This document shows, in pieces, positions 12,539 to 23,700 of a DNA stretch of 64,000 nucleotides; position 1 is the first letter of the stretch; each line of letters begins with the position of its first letter. The stretch is from Mesostigma viride. Its lineage: Eukaryota; Streptophyta; Mesostigmatophyceae; Mesostigmatales; Mesostigmataceae. The stretch spans positions 1,912,738 through 1,976,737 of the forward strand of contig RPFO01000188.1 in assembly GCA_009746045.1 (NCBI GenBank), written 5' to 3'. The notes beneath the pieces were generated by a model. The model was not told where the DNA came from, made no database searches, and worked only from the letters and a program-made list of their open reading frames with translations. Position numbers and translations under genes: made by a program.

Positions 12539-13558
12539 CTAGTTTCCCTGCTGCGCCTGCTGCGCCTGCTGCGCCTGCTGCGCCTGCTGCGCCTGCTGCG
12601 CCTGCTGGGGACGAACCCAGCGCATGCTCCGACGAGGCCTCCTAATGGGCCCGGCCCTACCCTCGTCGGCAGTGGCATCGTTTTTCTTGTCCGGCTGCCT
12701 GCCGGACTTGCAAAACCTGGCCTTGTGGCCTGGCTTGTGGCATTTGCCACACAAATTGGTCGACAGAGGAAAATTCTTGTTGGCATTGCAGCTGTCACGG
12801 TTGTGGCCAGTGCCCTGGCACCTCGGGCACTTCTCGTGTCTGTCGCCCTCCCCAAAAACAGCACTGATGCTTGCGGTTCCCGCGGGCTTGGTGGCAGATC
12901 CCCTTCCCGCCAATTCCTGTGCCGCGCCACCGAGGGCGAAGGCCTCCCGGATGGCAGTAAAGCTGGCAGCCCTGCTTTCCAGCTTTTCCTTTGTCAGGAC
13001 GGGAGCCAAGCCTTGGATACTGCTGTCAGTAATCACACCACTGGCGAGGGCCTTGCCCAGGAAAAGCACGACGCTGAAATCATCTGGAAAAGTCAACGTA
13101 GTGTCTTCCAGCATCCTCTCGAATGCCAGTGTCGCCTGGACCGGGTCGCCCGACACCTCAAAAGTGAGGATCCGCATCATATCTTTGATCGACTTGAGCA
13201 GGCCCTCGGGCACCAGGAGTTCCTTCAAACGGCTGTAAAAGTCCGCCCACTCCATCTTCTTCTCGTGGGCAATCCGGATCAAATCACGGACGGCCGGCAT
13301 TCCCGACGAGCCGTGTCCACTGAATCGCAACGTAGCAACGTGGTCGTTGTCCAGGAAACTCACTGTCTTCGCGTACCAGTACCCCAGGCCGTCGTAGTAG
13401 TCCTTCTTCTCCGGGTCCTTGCTGCCGGGTGGCAGCGGCTTGGGCAGCAAACGCATTGCCAATTCGTGCTGCTTTAATTTGTTCATTTCCTTCTTGTCCT
13501 GTCCAGTCAGGACAATGGCGTCAGTCTCAGCGCTTGCTGCAGCACGGCTACGAGCCAT
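12539..13558 (-). CDS. Gag with two CCHC zinc knuckles
   Basis: 339 residues, starting 28 bp inside the 5' LTR. The C-terminal third has two retroviral-type zinc knuckles: CPRCQGTGHNRDSC and CGKCHKPGHKARFC, both C-x2-C-x4-H-x4-C, which bind RNA in the capsid. The tail is a Q-Q-A repeat encoded by a 9-bp tandem array at 12545-12605. Only about 60 bp separate its stop from pol, with no room for a protease there. Confidence 0.85.
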   Translation of the reverse strand: MARSRAAASAETDAIVLTGQDKKEMNKLKQHELAMRLLPKPLPPGSKDPEKKDYYDGLGYWYAKTVSFLDNDHVATLRFSGHGSSGMPAVRDLIRIAHEKKMEWADFYSRLKELLVPEGLLKSIKDMMRILTFEVSGDPVQATLAFERMLEDTTLTFPDDFSVVLFLGKALASGVITDSSIQGLAPVLTKEKLESRAASFTAIREAFALGGAAQELAGRGSATKPAGTASISAVFGEGDRHEKCPRCQGTGHNRDSCNANKNFPLSTNLCGKCHKPGHKARFCKSGRQPDKKNDATADEGRAGPIRRPRRSMRWVRPQQAQQAQQAQQAQQAQQAQQGN

Positions 13559-13585
13559 GGAAAAAAATGTGTGATTAAGAGTACG

Positions 13586-14029
13586 AGTTGAGAATGACTT
13601 TGGAAGGGTTTGGTTGCAATGGCTGCGGCTCCTTGGCCGCTGTTTATTGCTTTAATTTATACATTTACAGCGTCAACCTTCTAGAGATGCCTAGAAACCT
13701 TGTCCTGCACTGTCGTTACAAGTATGGCAATGCAGTATGCGGGGTGCACATGGAACCTTCTAGACACCAGACGCCAAACTTAAGTCTGCCATGGTTATAT
13801 CTTAACAACCCGTGGCAAGACTGCAACCATTGTGGCAACCATTGTGCCCAGCGACATGAGTCGCACCGGATTCATTGTCCGCATCCAGGTAATCAACATC
13901 ACGTGCGGCAAACTGATATATTGCATAACAGAAAACCTGGACAGAATAATGCATACGCTTATTTCAATGTGTCGTTCCGACAGTATTTTTCCGAGCCCTG
14001 CCCAGCATCATTTGTAATGCTTTACAACT
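13586..14029 (-). repeat. 5' LTR
   Basis: The 444-bp LTR upstream of gag. The gag start codon lies 28 bp inside it. It should hold the promoter; I could not pick out a confident TATA box. Confidence 0.93.
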
Positions 14030-14139
14030 ACCGTCTAGGTCATCTAGTCGCTCTACACGTAAGCCAGCCATAATTTCAATGCACAAGGCTACACATTTCC
14101 ATCGCCATTCATGAATATTCATCATCATGAACGACTCGA

Positions 14140-14225
14140 AAACGCGGACAAGATAACGGCAGGCTCGAGCTACCATGGTCCGGATTCTCCCGATCTCTGG
14201 CCTGCGCTGGTTGTCTCCTTGATTC
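14140..14225. repeat. Inverted repeat arm (pairs with 14690-14760)
   Basis: GGCTCGAGCTACCATGG through CCTGCGCTGG and GTCTCCTTGAT reads in reverse complement at 14690-14757. It is the end of the short repeat also seen at 7719-7990 and, as a fragment, at about 58412-58440 (GGCCTGCGCTGG, then GTCTCCTTGAT). Confidence 0.7.
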
Positions 14226-14239
14226 TGATTTGGCACGCC

Positions 14240-14400
14240 GCAAAGGTGAAAACCATTTGCGTTTAGTGCCGGTACGCGGAAAACGCGATCTGCAAATGAA
14301 TCCAGGCCGGAATCGAACTGGGGACCTCTCGCACCAACTTTTGCTGACTATAGGACGGACGTCTCCGGATCCTAGGGCATCGCCAACTGACACCTACAGT
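14240..14400 (-). repeat. Possible tRNA-derived short repeat (SINE-like)
   Basis: On the minus strand GTTCGATTCC matches a Pol III B-box, and about 36 bases upstream TATAGTCAGC resembles an A-box. The T-arm does not pair well, so this is not an intact tRNA gene. A tRNA-derived SINE fragment is possible but weakly supported. Confidence 0.25.
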
Positions 14401-14529
14401 CATCCGCAAAAGTTCTCCTTTCCGGGGAGTGATGCAAGCCTGTCGGATTTGGTACTAGATAAATCATTCGAGATCTGTGTGTGTAGGAGTACTACACACG
14501 TGTCTCCTTGATAGTTGTCTCACTTCATA

Positions 14530-14600
14530 CAGGGAATAAAAGCACTTCGGTGCTCCGTGACTCTCCAACGGGAGCACGAGTTTAATTATAATTAATAAAT
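14530..14600 (-). repeat. Dispersed hairpin repeat, copy 1
   Basis: GTGCTCCGTGACTC then CCAACGGGAGCAC forms a 7-bp-stem hairpin (GTGCTCC/GGAGCAC), flanked by AAAAGCAC on one side and TTAATTATAATTAAT on the other. The same module occurs near 14828-14866, 37735-37830, 42058-42180 and 61590-61650, in both orientations. Confidence 0.75.
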
Positions 14601-14819
14601 CTATTTATTCATCAAGGAGACAAGCAGCGCAGGCCAGAAAGTTGTGCATAGTTGTCTCCTTGATAATTAATCATCCTCAATGACTATATATCAAGGAGAC
14701 AACCAGCGCAGGCCGGAAATCGGGAGAATCCGGACCATGGTAGCTCGAGCCTCAGTGCCGTTATCTTGTATTGAGCACTAGTCTCATGTGCCTGATCGCC
14801 ATTAATTAAGGGGTTAATT

Positions 14820-14870
14820 AATTAGACTCGTGCTCCTGTTGGGGAGGACTCTGACTTCACGGAGCATAAT
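14820..14870 (+). repeat. Dispersed hairpin repeat, variant copy
   Basis: CGTGCTCCTGTTGGGGAG followed by CACGGAGCA; a diverged copy of the hairpin at 14530-14600, again next to TTAATTAATTA. Confidence 0.6.
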
Positions 14871-15017
14871 TAACCCCGATGGATGGATGGATGGATGGGT
14901 GCAAACAGTCCTACCGGTCTAATCTATCTATATCATCTACCTACAACCTCTATCTAACAGCATTACTACCACGTCTATCTAAACAGCATCACGCTGCCCT
15001 AGGGGAGCTGTCTGGCA

Positions 15018-17435
15018 TTGAATTGAATTGAATTGAATTGAATTGTAACATAACTCCGTTGGGAGAATATGTAGCACATATCCCTGAGAAGGGGCATATG
15101 GCTTTTAATACATTCTAGGCTACTTCCTGCAAGAGTGGAGTGTAAGCAACACTTGCTCTAGGTGCCTCAAGGGCACCGGCACCACCATGCTGTCTCAGGT
15201 TCAACCCAGCTAAGGGGATGGATCCTGGCACGGGGGAGGAAGATCATCATGGCTATACAAGGGCTAGGGCATGGCTTCTCGACAGAGAGCATCTCTCTGT
15301 ATAGGCATAGCATAGCTAAATTCTTAATGCAACATCCATGGGGGTCCCATTATGGGCATGGCTTGGCTAAATTCTGAAGGCAACATCCATGGGGGCCATT
15401 ATGGGCGCACATGCGCGTGGGCCACATGCTAGGCTAAGCCTGACTAATCTACACTACTGGTATTGATTCCCTAGTCTGAGGTGGCAGGAGGGGGCTGCCA
15501 GGGCTTGTGGTCAACGTGGATGACCGCCCCCCTCCAGTATACCGGCTTTCCCCCTGCGCTCTGCCGGAGCTTCAGGAAGGTAGGTCGGCCATAGCTCGCG
15601 TCGCCGCTGTTCCTGGGCCAGGGTCAAGTCGTCGTCCAGCGTGAAGCGAGTCTCCGAGAGCTTCTTGCGGCATTTAAGGAACGCCAGCTTGTCCGCCATG
15701 TACTTAAAGGTGAGGAGCACGGGTGCCGGGCCAGCCTTCCCCCGCGCGCGGGGGAGGCGGACAGCCGACATGTCCAGCTCACCAGTGAGTAGCATGGGGG
15801 CAAAAATGTCGCGCTTAAATGCCTCAAGAAGGCTCGTGGAGGTCTCACCTGCCGGCTGGTCGAAGTGCTTGACGATTACATGGTGGCTGCGCCGGGCAAT
15901 GTCGGCTTCCTCGCGAAGGTCGAGGGCTTGTTGCTTGAGTTGTGCCGAGATGGTGGAGGTGGTGGAGGTGGTGTGCTGCCCAGGTGGAGGGAGCATCGCC
16001 GGCCGGGCCAGCAGGCGCCGGCTGGGCGGCGATGTCCTTCACCGGCTGGGCGGTGAGGCCGGCGCTGTCATGCAAGCTCTCAAGGGCGGTGGCGGTGGCT
16101 TCAAGGCGTAGGTCGAGGTCGAGGAGCTGGGCTTTGATGTTGGCAGTGGAGGCGGAAATGGCAGTGGAGGTGGCGGTGAGGTGAGGAAGTTCAGCAGCCA
16201 GCGGACCACCCATTGCTGCGACGTCAGCAGCAAGGGGGGTCCCGTGCTGCTGAAAGGCTTCCATGAGGATGGAGCGGAGGGTGGGGGCGGAGATGGATGG
16301 AGCCCAGATCTCGCCGTCAGAGCGCTGGAGAAGGGAGTTGAGGATGGCGTGCTGGAGTTGGGGGCGAGGGCACCCGAACAGCAGGCGGATGTCGTTCCAT
16401 CGGCGGGCGTCCGGGAGGAGGAGGCGATTGTTGTCGTGGAGATGGAGGCACAGGTCGTAAAGCGAGGCGTAGCCCCCGAGGAAGATGCAGTGCAGAGCAT
16501 CGGCCGGAGACATGTTGGTCAAGTCGTGATCATCGACCTGGAAAGGTTGGAGCCGACAGCGCGGTTCCGAGGGTTGCTGTCTGGCATGCCTCCCGTGGGT
16601 TTGCACACGCGGGCGCTTCCCCACAGGGGGGGGCTCGTTGTCCTCTATGACCTGGGCCCACTTGGCCTTGTCCATCATCTTCTTCCAAATCACGGAGAGG
16701 CCTATAGGCCCCCCATGTCCTCTACGAGCTGTTCTTTGAAGGTGCGGGCCTTGCGGCGTCTAACATCAGGGGGCCCGGCCCACGTCAGGAGGTGCCGGCC
16801 AGGCTGAGCTGGTCGCAGTCCTGCGGGGGGGCCACGTGAGGTGTCTTCCTGGTTGGTGCGAGCTAAGTGCCCTACTAGCTGCAGGCGCCGCTGCTTAATG
16901 GTGCTGGTGATATATGGCATGCCCTGGTACAGGTCCTCATTGCGGACATGAGCAGCATATCCTACTGTGAAAATGGAACGCAGCATGTTGGTGACCGCGC
17001 CGTCCAGCTTGCGGGCCAGGTCGGCGGTGAGGGTCCACGTCTCGGCCCCATACGTGAGAACAGGAAGGACGAGGACCTTGAACAGGTCCTGTTTCTCGAT
17101 CTTGCCCAGGGGCTTGCGCCACAGGGCCCGGTACTGGCGTAAAGCGTGCCAGGCGAGGGAGATGCGATGGTCCACATCAACCTCGCAGCTGGTGGGGAGC
17201 AGGCTGCTCAGCAGCTTGACGCGGTCCCGATACAGGACGCGAGAGCCATCGAGGAGATAGAGGGGTGGCGGTGAGTGGGTGAGCCCAACCGCCAGGGCCT
17301 CTGTCTTCCTGCTGACCTCAAGCCCCACTGCACGGGCCTCGATAGCCAGGCAGTCAAGCCATGTCTGCACGTGCCCAGTGTCCTCGAAGAGGGTGGTGTC
17401 GTCTGCGTAGATGATGATCGCCATGCGTCCAGGCA
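15018..17435 (-). mobile_element. LINE-derived chimera: RT C-terminus joined to ORF1-like region
   Basis: Minus strand, with a (AATTG)n 3' tail at about 15018-15046 and a conserved 3' UTR (CTCCGTTGGGAG...CATATCCC) shared with the element at 39731-41818. From 17436 downward come an RT C-terminal part (16702-17436), then an ORF1-like region (16693-15511). The 5' end is cut by the MITE at 17436. It holds the two parts in the order RT then ORF1-like, the reverse of usual LINEs. Confidence 0.7.
15511..16693 (-). pseudogene. LINE ORF1-like protein (two frames)
   Basis: 16693-15845 and 15996-15511 overlap in different frames but align as one protein with 40221-41640. Recognisable parts: an FLGGYASLYDLC segment, a coiled-coil-prone middle (AQLLDLDLRLEATATALESL), and a C-terminal block (RRRELWPTYL ... 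GKAGILEGG) reminiscent of L1 ORF1 C-terminal domains, which bind nucleic acid. The first 40 residues (MIWKKMMDKAKWAQV) instead resemble the RT C-terminus at 49890-49985, showing where the two parts fuse. Confidence 0.6.
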
Positions 17436-17436
17436 T
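16702..17436 (-). pseudogene. LINE reverse transcriptase, 5'-truncated
   Basis: 244 residues starting in the RT palm: IIIYADDTTLFED carries the catalytic Y-A-D-D, followed by the family's L-T-Y-G-A-E-T-W-T-L thumb-region motif, a GHLARTNQ box and a LLTWAGPPDV box, all matched in the copies at 48168-49985 and 38712-39299. The N-terminal fingers and any endonuclease are missing because the MITE at 17436-17780 abuts the YADD region and no RT continues beyond it. Confidence 0.8.
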
Positions 17437-17780
17437 AGTTGTCTCACTTAATATATTGCTGGTCTCATGTGCAGATGCATCCCAGCAGAAGAACGTTCAG
17501 CATATTTATTAGGTTATTGTACTGGCGGTGGCAAGTGCGAGATTCACGGGCGAGAAAGAAACTATGATATTGGAAATACAAATAAATAAAATACCCTGGA
17601 AGAAGTTGCCTACCCGAGGCAATGCACCATTGCTGCTGAAAGCAGAGCCATCGTAACAGTGGACCATGATACATCATGCATCCACATTGCAAGTCTCAAA
17701 CAGTGCATCCTCACCATGGCATGCCTGTGCCTGTTGCCTGTATCATAACAGTGAGGGTATGATATTAAGTGAGACAACTA
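17436..17780. mobile_element. MITE with 19-bp terminal inverted repeats
   Basis: The left end TAGTTGTCTCACTTAATAT is matched in reverse complement at the right end (17762-17780). TA at both tips may be the target duplication. The interior, 345 bp in all, has no coding capacity. Isolated ends of the same family occur at about 7264, 14509, 37921 and 61151. A TA duplication would suit a Tc1/mariner-related family; this is inference. Confidence 0.8.
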
Positions 17781-20714
17781 GTATGATATGTGCACCGCCA
17801 GCCAGGGATTGACTGCTTAGTCATTTAAGGAACCCTTTGCCACAAGAGCTCTTGGGTCGCTTCCCCGCAGAACATGGGACACCCCATACAGGAAAGTCGA
17901 GCACTCAGTAATAACAGCACCCATGGCTCCATTGCGCTCAGTCAGCGCGGGGGCCCTTGTCGTCCCATGGGCTCATCATCTGCGGGAAGTTGTCCTGGAA
18001 CTTAAGGTTGGTGGTGTACTGCACTCTCAGCACGTTGCGGTTGGGTAGCAGAGCACACAGCAGAAGCAAAGGAAAGCGCAACGCACCATGGTCAGACTTC
18101 ATACCATCAGGGCACCCACTTCATGATTATGAGAAAACAATACACGTGAGCCAGCCACACTATCCAAGAACATTTCTGTTTGAACCTGGTCATGGTCATC
18201 TGGCCGGTGCCTGTTCACCGCGAGGTACCATCCCAGGCGGGCCATGCCACCCTAACGCTGCCACATGGTCCAGACCGACGCCTCAAGTTTGGGCAGCCAT
18301 GTCATGGTTTGCCCTGGCACCAAGTGGGCGCAGATGTTGGTACTAGTGTGGCATTTCCCCTCCCTACCACCCCTAAAGCCCTTCCCCTTGAGAGCAGATA
18401 CACGCTTGTGCAGTCGGCGATCTGAGCACCACAGGGGGGCCACATGGTGCCAACAGGGTGCACGCATCCCCTGGGGCCTGGCTGGTGTGGACGTGCCACC
18501 CGCATGAGGTGCAACATGACGGGCAAGAGTGGCGACATGCCCGTCTGGTATTGGAGCCCCGCTGGACTAGCACCAACCGGGACATTTGGAACGCTACCAC
18601 CAACCAGGGATGGTGAAATCAGGGCAACCTGGCTGCCCTGCCCGCCGTGTGTGTGCCCGGTGTCCTCGTGTGGCAACATGCACCCTCCACACACTACCGC
18701 ATGCAGCAGGCACGCCGTCGGGGCTGCATGCCCACCCTGCAGGTGCATGCGCTTGCAACAACAGGTGCCGCAACCCACGCACGCCGACTACAGGGCCAAG
18801 CACCGGCCTGCCTGCCGTGCGGCTCCCGGCACCGTGCCCCGGATGAACCCCAGAGATGGCGCAAACATATACTATGGCTGACGCAGCGCTGTGTGGTAAG
18901 GAAGTAAGGAAACACTGTCCCCAGTCACACACCCCACGATGGCAGCACACGGCGCCACCACCTCCCCGATGCCGTCGCCTCCGTGAGCCACGGTCTGGCC
19001 TCCCCACCACCCAAGGTGTTCCAGTCAGCACTATGGAGCGGGGAGGGGATAGCCAAGCACTGCGCGACCAGGCTGTGACGTTGGCTCTGGTTGCATCATC
19101 ACCGCTGGTGCACTGGCTAGGAGATGTGAGCTACACAAACAGGCCGTTTATGGTTGCATGAGGATTTCCTTGGCAGGACAAGGTTTTCAGCCCACATCTT
19201 AGACGCATCTAAGCCGCCATTACGTATCCAACTAAGTCTTGTGCTCGCAAGGCGATGAAGAAGCTCCGTGAGTTCTGCTGGCATGAGCGTAGTAGATTGC
19301 TAGGGTTCCCCTGAGCGTGCCATTACATAGTAAACTTACTACACCCCAAAGTCTAATGCACATGTGCAGGCTAACCATAAAATGAGGGAGAACGCGGGCC
19401 GTCCCCTTACCTTGGCATTGTTCTTGTCGGTTCTCCACCAACCTTCGGGCCGGACCCTCTGGGCCGTGTGTGCATTGAGAGCACGCCTGCATTCAGAAGA
19501 TTAGGATGGGCCAGGTTAAGGAAAACAGCGGGGATACGTAACCTTTCTTGATACGTAACTTTTCTTGACATACTTTCACCGGGTATTATCCAGGCTTCCA
19601 CATTTCATCAGATTTGTTTTTAAAGAACAGAGCTCACTCGCACAAACCATCAAGACGTTAACTCAAAAGGATACGATTCCGCGGCCAGCTCGTGCGCTCC
19701 CTGAAGCGACTCTCGGTTGAGCTTCTCGACGTCCGCTGCCTCGCCCATCAACCGCTTGACGCATCTCTCAGCAAAACCTGCCATGAAGCTCATTGTAGAA
19801 TGATCTATCTGTTGGTTCAAGTTTGGCAGTTGTGAGGCGGCCTGGTAGAAGTCCGCTCTAACCTAGTATTTCAATTCACAACGAATGATATTCAAAGGAG
19901 CGGCTTGTTGTCAGAAACGCGCACAGGGCACGTCCAGCACCGCTTGCCGTCCGCCGAGATGAACAAACGTGAGCTCGAGCGACGAAGAGCAATCTCGGCT
20001 AGGCTTCACGAATACCAATCTTGCCTTTATACCGTATTACAGGCAGGTTGACGATGGCATGGCGGTTTGGCCCACGCGTACGCGACGTGCTCAGGTGGTC
20101 AATGGTCATGACTTCGTGTATGTACATACGCTGCAATCAGTGCATTAGGTATGTACACCAATGACCAAGGGCCTGGGCCGCGGCATTGGCAAGTTGAGCA
20201 CTGACGCCGCGCCTCTTGTTCAGGCTGCATACTACCTACCAACGTGACTGAACTGAATTGTTCAGTACACGTTCGGTTCTCACTATTGGTCTACAGCTGT
20301 GTTCAGCTGTTTCCCACGCCGCACATGGGCCGCGGAGAGTCTATGGCTCAGGTGAATCTCAGGTGTATGCCTTGTACTGCAGCACCATCAGATCTTCCCT
20401 CGCGAGATGCGATGCATGTCCCGAGTCCCGCGCATTCAGGCCAGTAGGGTACAGGAGAATCGTTACAGTACTGTACAACATTTGTTGATCATTTTGTCCT
20501 GATTTTTTATCTCTTTATTATTGTGTCATTTTTGTGCATGTGCTTATCAAGTGCTGGCTGTGCTCACTGAAAATGACTTTCAGACTGGTCGAAGAGTGAA
20601 AATTATTGAAGCAGCGATCACTGGGCAGGCGTGTGCGGGAGCCTCTATGAAGCTTAGATAGGGAGAATCGGAGTGACTTAAGTTTCCCTAAAGAGTCGGC
20701 ATTGCCATTTGCCC
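17781..20714. other. Intergenic stretch with no recognised gene
   Basis: I find no open frame with convincing protein character, no RNA gene and no long repeat. Open frames on both strands around 18300-19160 overlap antisense and look like composition artefacts. The last few hundred bases should contain the IMPL1 promoter; I could not identify a specific element. Confidence 0.5.
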
Positions 20715-23700
20715 ATGTCGCCACTGACGTCTTTAAGGGCGGCTGGCATGCTTCCTGGAACTTTACGATGGTCGTGCTGCATTGCATTTGACAGATCAGC
20801 TGAATGCGGAGCCCTGGAACCGTTGCGACGGGCTTGTACAGCATCCAAGCTTGTCTTGGCGGCAGCGCCGCCAGCAATTTCTGTCCAGGTTACCGCGAGG
20901 AAAGGGTTGCGGGCTGGGTCGACTTCGCAGCTACGTCCTTGCCGTTCTCGCAAGATTGATGACGTTTTCAAGAGTAGGACGGGTACTCTCTGCCAAGCGG
21001 CTGCTAGCTCTACAAAAGCAGACATCCAGGAGGAAATGAAGCAAAGCCTCATGCTTGCAGCACTGAAGGCTGCAGAAAGCGGGGCAAAGGTGAATTTTTT
21101 TTCTCAGTAGCGTGCTGGCTATTTCGTTTGGACAAGGGGCACTACAGCGGTGCACTACAGGGTTCGGTCGCGAAGTTTCGAAGGGGGGTGTTTGCACAGG
21201 ATGTGCATAGCCTGTATTGAACGTGTTTCCCAGGAGCTAGGTAGCCCGTGGTCGTGTGGTGCTGATGCCGTTGCCCCCACACGCCACCCTGTGGTCACTC
21301 CCTGCCATGGTCCCCCTTGCAGGTTGTCATGGCGGCCCTGGACCAGCCCCGCGTGATTGTGGACAAATCCGGCGCCAACGACATCGTTACCGAGTGAGTG
21401 TGCAGGGGTGGATGACGGGCTGCGCACGCCACGCTGCAACGCGCCATGGCATGGGCTGCAGTCCTTCCACCCTGCCTTCAGGTAGTTGCACCTTTTGCAG
21501 GTGAGTTGCGCCAATGCTGACTTATGAGCACGTAACCTATTAATAGACGGGAATAGACGGGAGCAAGGTGCTGCTGGGTTACCCACGGCACCTCATCGTG
21601 TACCCATTCATGCGCAGCACCTATTCGTGAGCAGCACCTCTTCATGGGCAGCACCTCTTCATGCGCAGCACCTAATCATGAGCAGCACCTCTTCATGCGC
21701 AGCACCTAATCATGAGCAGCACCTCTTCATGCGCAGCACCTCTTCATGCGCAGCACCTCTTCATGAGCAGCACCTCTTCATGCGCAGCACCTCTTCATGC
21801 GCAGCACCTATTCGTGAGCAGCACTTACCGGTGGCGTCACCCGTCTGCCTCCGCTACCAAAGGATGGGGCGTGCCCTGGTCCGTCTCGTGGTTTTGTTTG
21901 GGATGATGAAGGGCTGGCTGGGCGGCGGCAGAAGACAGGCAATCATTACCTCGCCAGGATGTGAGGGGAACAGGTCTACTCGGGCGCACTAGGGCGCACT
22001 AGGGCGTACTAGGGCGTACTACGCCGTACTACGCCGTACTAGGGCGTACTACGCCGTACTAAGGCGTACTACGCCGTACTACGGCATCTGTGTCCACTGA
22101 CCAGTAGTCACCGACCCCCCTCTACCGGTTGGCAGACAGCCACACCCCTCTACTGGTTTGCAGACACCCACCCCCCTCTTCTGGTCGGCAGACACCCACC
22201 CCCCTCTACCAGTTGGCACGCATCCTTTACTGTGTGGCTGTACATGCTCTAGTTTGTGAAACGTCTTCGTTGTGACATGAGCTGGCGGACGCTTGAGTGG
22301 CCGTCCTCTTGGCCTCTTGTGGCTGCCCCTGTATAGCTGGCTGCTTACTGCCACACATGCGACTGCTTCGTTCCCCCTCCTCAACAACCGCAACCCCCCT
22401 ACTGCCCAATGTGATGTGATGGTGGCCCCCAGCACCGACAAGCGCACCGAACTGGCGGTGCTGGCGTCGCTGATGTCATCATTCCCCGACCACCTGGTGC
22501 TGGGGGAGGAGGGAGGCGTTAGCGGGGGGGGCTCCGCCGCCTCGTCCGACTATCTGTGGGTGGTCGACCCCTTGGGTAAGCCATCCCCACCCTGGCACCA
22601 CCCCCACCCTGGCACCACGCCCACCCCGCGCCGCCCCAGCCCCTACGCCTGTTTTGCACGTGCGCCTTGCCACACGCCGTGCATTGCCCGTGCGCCGATG
22701 CATCCCCTTTGAAGCAAGCACTTGGTGCTTGCGTGCACACGCATGCTTGGCATGGGGTGGGGCGGGGCGGCATGAGCGATGCGTCGCAGTGTGGAGGGTG
22801 GCCTTGGCTCCGCTCACGCTGTCTCATCAGTGCCATCCTCGCAGGGCACTCTCCCGAAACGGTCTCCCGACGCGCTGTCTTGCGAGCTGCCCTGCGAGTA
22901 CCCTGGTGACCATTGGGGGGGGGCCTCTGGCGGCTTGAGGCCATCCTGTGTTTGGTGGTGGCTGTGTTTGGCCATCGGCACAAGACGCCGGTGTCTGCGG
23001 CCGCTTGGAACCCTGGGCCGGTGGACCACGTGGGCCGCTGGCAGGTTGTGTGTGGACCTGACGGCGTCTTGATGGGCACGCACGCAGGCATGCCCACGCA
23101 GCTGCCCGCGCGCCCCACGCTGGTGCTCCCGTCCATGCGAACCCTTGTGCCCGCGCCTATGCGTCGCTTCCACGTCTCGCCTGCGCTCATTTCTTTTACC
23201 TTCCCCCCTCTGTTCCATGCGCCATCCACCCCTCTGTTCCATGCCCCATGCCCGCGCCCATTCCTTTTTCCTTCCCCCCTCTATACCGCACCATGCCTGC
23301 CCAGGGAGGTTGAATGGTGCCTGCCATGGTGAGCGTCGCCAGAATGGGACACGTCCCTGGGTGCGCCCTGGGAGTCCACTGCGCTGCATGGTCCTGTCCA
23401 TTCTTGTACCTGCTCGCCTCGTTCTGTCCACTTTTAGCCCCTTGGCTTGCCACTCCCCCATGCGTTGCGGCGCATGCGGCACTTGGAGGCTTAGGGGATC
23501 CCACTGGCCGTGCTTGTGTTGCCTTCCTGCTTGCCATGCTTGTGTCGCCTTCCTCCTTGCCATGCTTGTGTTGCCTTCCTCCATTCCATGCTTGTGTCGC
23601 CTTCCTGCTTGCCATTCTTGTGTCGCCTTCCTGCTTGCCATGCTTGTGTCGCCTTCCTGCTTGCCATGCTTGTGTCGCCTTCCTGCTTGCCATGCTTGTG

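Larger units (their letters stand above)
8336..14029 (-). mobile_element. Copia-like LTR retrotransposon, 5694 bp
   Basis: Two 444-bp direct repeats (8336-8779 and 13586-14029) that I find identical base for base bracket gag and pol on the minus strand. The ends are AGTTG...CAACT with a 5-bp duplication ACCGT. A purine tract (plus-strand complement at 8785-8800) sits just inside the 3' LTR, as a polypurine tract should. No clear tRNA-complementary primer site beginning TGG follows the 5' LTR. Coding order is gag, integrase, retropepsin-like, RT, RNase H. Identical LTRs mean a recent insertion, yet pol has at least one in-frame stop and frame changes. Confidence 0.93.

Noticed and set aside
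12446-13477. Plus-strand 343-codon frame
   Set aside because: It is antisense to gag, whose zinc knuckles are unambiguous on the minus strand.
14281-14400. Candidate tRNA gene on the minus strand (GTTCGATTCC B-box)
   Set aside because: The T-stem has at least two mismatched pairs and no acceptor stem could be drawn, so it is listed only as a weak SINE-like feature.
18000-19160. Plus-strand frames upstream of IMPL1 as host exons
   Set aside because: Overlapping frames on both strands, no motif, no consistent splice chain.
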